DNA of 10,406 nt from Anaerolineales bacterium. Its GTDB lineage: Bacteria > Chloroflexota > Anaerolineae > Anaerolineales > UBA4823. Position numbers and translations under genes: made by a program. Below are positions 7,495-10,406 of the stretch, in pieces; the stretch's first letter is position 1; every line of letters starts with the position of its first letter. Where the stretch lies: positions 1-10,406 of the forward strand of contig JALHTN010000093.1 in NCBI GenBank assembly GCA_022865865.1, in the 5' to 3' direction. Under the pieces are notes generated by a model. It saw nothing but the letters and a program-made list of their open reading frames with translations, made no database searches and was not told where the DNA came from.

Positions 7495-9201
7495 ATGCAG
7501 AGAAATCCAACGCAGCTATCCAAGGTTGAATATGATTTAATCGTGATCGGGGGTGGAATCTATGGTGCATGTATCGCCTGGGACGCAGCTCAGCGTGGAT
7601 TATCTGTGGCAATTATCGAGAGAGGAGATTTTGGCCAAGAAACATCTGCAAACAGCTTAAAGACTGTGCATGGTGGGCTGCGTTATCTACAGGATTTCGA
7701 TCTCAACCTGGTGCGCTTGATGATCCAAGAGAGAAGTATATACCTGCACATTGCACCTCACCTTGTTCACCCTCTCCCTTGTTTAACACCGACCTATTCG
7801 CGATTGATGAAAAGCAAGGCAGTGATGGGCATGGCTTTGAAGTTAAATGATTTTGCAGGCTATGATCGTAATAAGTCACTTAATTCTGATCAGGAAATCC
7901 CATCCAGCCGTATATTTTCTCGGGAGGATTGCCAGGTAGTTATGCCTGGATTACAAAATGTGGATGTAACCGGTGCAGCACTCTGGTTTGATGGTCAGAT
8001 TTATGATACTGAAAGGTTAACTCTATCTTTTATCAATTCTGCCGCGAACGCAGGTGCTGAGGTCTGCAATTATGTAGCTGCTGTTGGATTACTGCAGCAG
8101 GATAATAAGGTAATGGGGGTAAAAGCAAGAGATACAATCACGAACGAAGATTTCAATATCAGAAGTCGAGTAGTAGTAAATGCCGCAGGTCCTTGGATCG
8201 ATGGACTGCTCGAGGGTTTGAACCGGAATTCCGCACCTCGGTTCCGACATTCTTTGGCCATAAATATTATTACTCGAAGAATAGTGGAGGATTATGCGGT
8301 TGGTGTTCCAAGCTGGCCAGATGAGAAATCCAGAGACGGATCAAACCAGAAAGTTTCTCATATGCTATTTATTTCCCCCTGGCGCAATCACTCGATTATC
8401 GGTACCTTTCACTCGCATTTTCTAGGTGATCCTGACAAATTTATACTAGAAGAACATAGCCTGGAGAATATCATCCTTGAAGCAAATTCAGCATATCCAA
8501 GTGCGAATCTTGAACTGGATGACATCAAATTTGTCCATCATGGATTTCTACCAGAGAAATCAAATCCAACTGACCAAGAGGTCACCCTTGTCAGGAAAAG
8601 CCGGATTATTGACCATCGCAGTGATGAAGGTTTATCAGGTTTAATTTCAATCATGGGCGTGAAATACACTACCGCACGGCATGCTGCAGAGAAGACGGTT
8701 GATCTGGTTTTCGATCATTTGGGGAAGACACCTCTGCCCAGCAAAACTCATAGTACTCAACTTTATGGTGGTCAAATCGATCATTTTGATGCCTTTTTAT
8801 CAACTGCAATCAATGAGGATTCATCCCTGCTTGAACCCAATATAATTGACCATTGGGTTCGCAGTTATGGGACGAACTATGAATTGGTGAAAAAACTACT
8901 GCCTGTTTCTGAAGATCAATCGAAGCTGAGTTATCGACCAGACCGGGCCGTTTATGCTCAAGTAATTTATGCTGTACGAGAAGAGATGGCGATTAAACTG
9001 GCTGATGTGATCCTGAGACGGACTGGTCTTGGCTCCGTTGGGCGACCAGACGACTCAACTTTGGAGAATATTGCTGAAATTATGGCATTAGAACTAGGTT
9101 GGTCAACGGAAAAGAAAAACCTTGAGGTTGAAGAAGTAAAAGCAATTTACCGAAAGCACGGTTTGAGAGATCGCATGGTAGATGATTTGGAGAGTTCATA
9201 A
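7495..9201 (+). CDS. FAD-dependent oxidoreductase of the glycerol-3-phosphate dehydrogenase (GlpD/GlpA) family, divergent substrate site
   Basis: Family members oxidise sn-glycerol-3-phosphate to dihydroxyacetone phosphate at the membrane, passing electrons to quinone or oxygen. In 568 residues, the FAD-binding DAO domain begins YDLIVIGGGIYGACIAWDAA (13-32, GxGxxG), then ERGDFGQETSANSLKTVHGG (42-61) running into HGGLRYL (59-65). NAAGPW is at 229-234 and GVKYTTAR at 388-395. The DAO_C domain contains RSYGTNYE (456-463), EEMA (496-499) and RRTGLGSVG (508-516). His59, Arg63, Tyr64 and Lys390 correspond to active-site residues of E. coli GlpD as I remember it. The segment equivalent to GlpD GVRPL is GFLPE (350-354), so the phosphate-contacting arginine appears to be Leu352. 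GTTD is GTFH (303-306). The substrate may therefore not be glycerol-3-phosphate. No glpK, glpF or glpB/C lies nearby. AAAGG about ten bases upstream is a plausible ribosome binding site. Confidence 0.88.
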   Translation: MQRNPTQLSKVEYDLIVIGGGIYGACIAWDAAQRGLSVAIIERGDFGQETSANSLKTVHGGLRYLQDFDLNLVRLMIQERSIYLHIAPHLVHPLPCLTPTYSRLMKSKAVMGMALKLNDFAGYDRNKSLNSDQEIPSSRIFSREDCQVVMPGLQNVDVTGAALWFDGQIYDTERLTLSFINSAANAGAEVCNYVAAVGLLQQDNKVMGVKARDTITNEDFNIRSRVVVNAAGPWIDGLLEGLNRNSAPRFRHSLAINIITRRIVEDYAVGVPSWPDEKSRDGSNQKVSHMLFISPWRNHSIIGTFHSHFLGDPDKFILEEHSLENIILEANSAYPSANLELDDIKFVHHGFLPEKSNPTDQEVTLVRKSRIIDHRSDEGLSGLISIMGVKYTTARHAAEKTVDLVFDHLGKTPLPSKTHSTQLYGGQIDHFDAFLSTAINEDSSLLEPNIIDHWVRSYGTNYELVKKLLPVSEDQSKLSYRPDRAVYAQVIYAVREEMAIKLADVILRRTGLGSVGRPDDSTLENIAEIMALELGWSTEKKNLEVEEVKAIYRKHGLRDRMVDDLESS

Positions 9202-10046
9202 TGGTTGCAACCAATAAAATAGCATCCGAGACCACCATCGAAAAAAATGATATTTGGCAGCTCCAGTTGTTTCGCAAATCATTAAAGAAACAGCAAAAGC
9301 TTAAAGCACTCGAAGAAATTATTGGTGACAATAATGACGAGGAATGCTTGTTGATCACGTGCGGTGATAATAACGGTGCTATGAACTGGCATCTGAAGAA
9401 TAATGGGGGATTATGGAGTTGGGCAGATGCTGAACGGGACAGCATCGATCAAATAAGCGAAGTTACCGGGGATAAAGTCTCCGAGATGGATAAGGACAAT
9501 CCTTCACTACCGTTCAGTGAAAATTCATTCGATGTCATCATCACCATTGATGTCCATGAGCATCTTTCCAATCCAGGACTTGTAAATCAAGAGCTGGCGC
9601 GGCTGGTTAAACCAGGTGGCAGGGTAATTGTCACAACACCCAATGGTGATGAGAAAAAACTTGTCACTAGAATTAAGAAGGCAGTTGGTATGCGCCCCGA
9701 AGATTATGGTCATTATGTGATTGGTTATGATACTCCACAGCTTGAAACACAATTGGAACAAGTCAATTTGGCTCCTTACCAAGATTCGAGCTATTCCAAG
9801 TTCTTTACTGAGATGCTGGAGCTGGTGATCAATTTTGCTTATGTCAAGGTGCTTTCAAAGCGCAGCACGGCCAAGGTAGAGAAAGGCCAAATTGCACCGC
9901 AGAACATCAATCAAGTAAAATCGGTTGAGAAAACGCTTAAACTGTATTCACTTCTTTACCCGATTTTCCTGGGAATATCCAAGCTGGATTTCCTGGATCG
10001 ATCTCCACGTGGTTATGCTGTCATCGTTGCAGCAAGGAAGGATTAA
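9201..10046 (+). CDS. Class I SAM methyltransferase-like protein with atypical motif I
   Basis: Probably a methyltransferase of the Methyltransf_11 class, acceptor unknown. In 281 residues, a basic helical start (20-40) leads to CLLITCGDNNGAMNWHL (49-65) where the usual E/DxGxGxG loop would be; CGDNNG keeps only part of the glycine pattern. GGLWSWADAE (69-78) could supply the acidic residue after strand 2. Later motifs are clear: PFSENSFDVIITIDVHEHL (104-122) and LVKPGGRVIVTTPNG (135-149). The C-terminal region 150-281 is specific to this protein and has hydrophobic stretches near 203-215 and 249-259. The ATG overlaps the previous stop by one base (TAATG) and has GGAGAG six bases upstream, so it is translationally coupled to the FAD enzyme gene. 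It could still bind SAM with an altered loop, or be a non-catalytic relative. Confidence 0.75.
   Translation: MVATNKIASETTIEKNDIWQLQLFRKSLKKQQKLKALEEIIGDNNDEECLLITCGDNNGAMNWHLKNNGGLWSWADAERDSIDQISEVTGDKVSEMDKDNPSLPFSENSFDVIITIDVHEHLSNPGLVNQELARLVKPGGRVIVTTPNGDEKKLVTRIKKAVGMRPEDYGHYVIGYDTPQLETQLEQVNLAPYQDSSYSKFFTEMLELVINFAYVKVLSKRSTAKVEKGQIAPQNINQVKSVEKTLKLYSLLYPIFLGISKLDFLDRSPRGYAVIVAARKD
10034..10041 (+). promoter_or_regulatory. Ribosome binding site AAGGAAGG inside the end of the methyltransferase-like gene
   Basis: AAGGAAGG ends eight bases before ATG 10050. It lies within the last codons of the upstream gene, so initiation here overlaps termination there. It confirms the start of the partial epimerase gene. 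Confidence 0.7.
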
Positions 10047-10049
10047 GGG

Positions 10050-10406
10050 ATGCGGGTCTTGATCACTGGGGCAGGTGGTTTTATCGGAAGTCATCTAGTC
10101 GATGACCAGCTGGCGCGCGGACATCAGGTTACAGCTGTAGATCTCAACGTTGTTCGGCTCGACAATCAAGCATCTAATCCTAACTTAAGTATCCACAAGA
10201 TGGAGTTTATCGACCCAGCTTTCCTGGATCATGATTTGGATGGTCATGATATTTGCTACCATCTGGCGAGTGCACATCTGGAAACTGGCGTGGGGGAAGA
10301 TTATTTCTGGCAGATCAATTTAGAGAATACACTCGAATTCTTGGAACGCTGTCACAAGGCGGGAATCACTCGTTTTGTTCATTGCAGCACAGTTGGTGTG
10401 TATGGA
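10050..10406 (+). CDS. NAD-dependent sugar epimerase/dehydratase (extended SDR), 3' end outside window
   Basis: Only the first 119 codons are present; the frame runs open off the right edge. The visible Rossmann part starts MRVLITGAGGFIGSHLVD with GxxGxxG at 7-13. Asp31 at the end of strand 2 (VTAVDLN) points to NAD rather than NADP. YHLASAHLE at 70-78 matches the strand-4 'HLA' signature. INLENTLEFLERC (89-101) and FVHCSTVGVYG (109-119) match the helix and the SSxxVYG segment of extended SDRs such as GalE, RmlB and UDP-glucuronate enzymes. The catalytic YxxxK would fall beyond the window, so the exact reaction is unknown. Its likely role is interconversion of a nucleotide sugar, or reduction of a glycan precursor, feeding the glycosyltransferases upstream. 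Three bases separate it from the preceding stop. Confidence 0.9.
   Translation, partial: MRVLITGAGGFIGSHLVDDQLARGHQVTAVDLNVVRLDNQASNPNLSIHKMEFIDPAFLDHDLDGHDICYHLASAHLETGVGEDYFWQINLENTLEFLERCHKAGITRFVHCSTVGVYG

Noticed and set aside
7495..9201. Assignment as ordinary glpD of glycerol catabolism
   Set aside because: Family membership is clear, but the altered substrate motifs and absence of glp neighbours make the standard function unproven, so no gene symbol is given.
9080..9445. Open minus-strand frame of 121 codons across the flavoenzyme/methyltransferase junction
   Set aside because: It overlaps two coupled genes on the opposite strand and shows low-complexity Ser/Leu-rich translation typical of antisense shadows.

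Overview
The window is a tightly packed run of nine genes, all on the + strand. Gaps run from a 1-base overlap to 66 bases. Eight genes end inside the window and the ninth is cut by the right edge. I see no stretch above 70 bases without a gene, no RNA gene, no insertion sequence, no CRISPR array and no convincing terminator. The layout looks like the inside of one long operon whose promoter lies to the left. Base composition is moderate by eye (not computed), and codon use looks similar throughout, so nothing marks a recent insertion. The protein styles, especially the 'family 4 glycosyltransferase beginning MKILMIAPQPFFEPRGTP' type and the gene mix, remind me of Chloroflexota (Anaerolineae-like) environmental genomes. 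This is a recollection-based guess of moderate-to-low confidence; the sequence contains no marker gene to prove it.

Layout. Left part (8-4743): a polytopic O-antigen ligase/polymerase-like membrane protein, a WbbL-like GT2 glycosyltransferase, an ArnC/DPM-like GT2 with two C-terminal membrane helices, and a GT4 glycosyltransferase. Middle (4754-7491): a glutamine-dependent asparagine synthase-family amidotransferase and a class I SAM methyltransferase. Right part (7495-10406): a FAD-dependent enzyme of the glycerol-3-phosphate dehydrogenase family, a second methyltransferase-like protein with an unusual motif I, and the N-terminal 119 residues of an extended SDR (NAD-dependent sugar epimerase/dehydratase).

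How they may work together. The set fits assembly and decoration of a cell-surface polysaccharide or glycolipid. The GTs add sugars at the cytoplasmic face, the SDR would make a nucleotide sugar, and the ligase-like protein would join or polymerise the product outside. The amidotransferase, methyltransferases and FAD enzyme may tailor the sugars. No flippase, chain-length regulator or initiating phosphoglycosyltransferase is in view.

The most interesting item is the FAD enzyme at 7495-9201. It has the overall GlpD fold signature (GGGIYG, HGGLRYL, a C-terminal EEMA...RRT region). The segment corresponding to GlpD's phosphate-binding GVRPL reads GFLPE, and GTTD reads GTFH. There is no glycerol kinase or facilitator next to it; it sits between two methyltransferases. 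It may be a repurposed oxidoreductase acting on a glycan or lipid intermediate.
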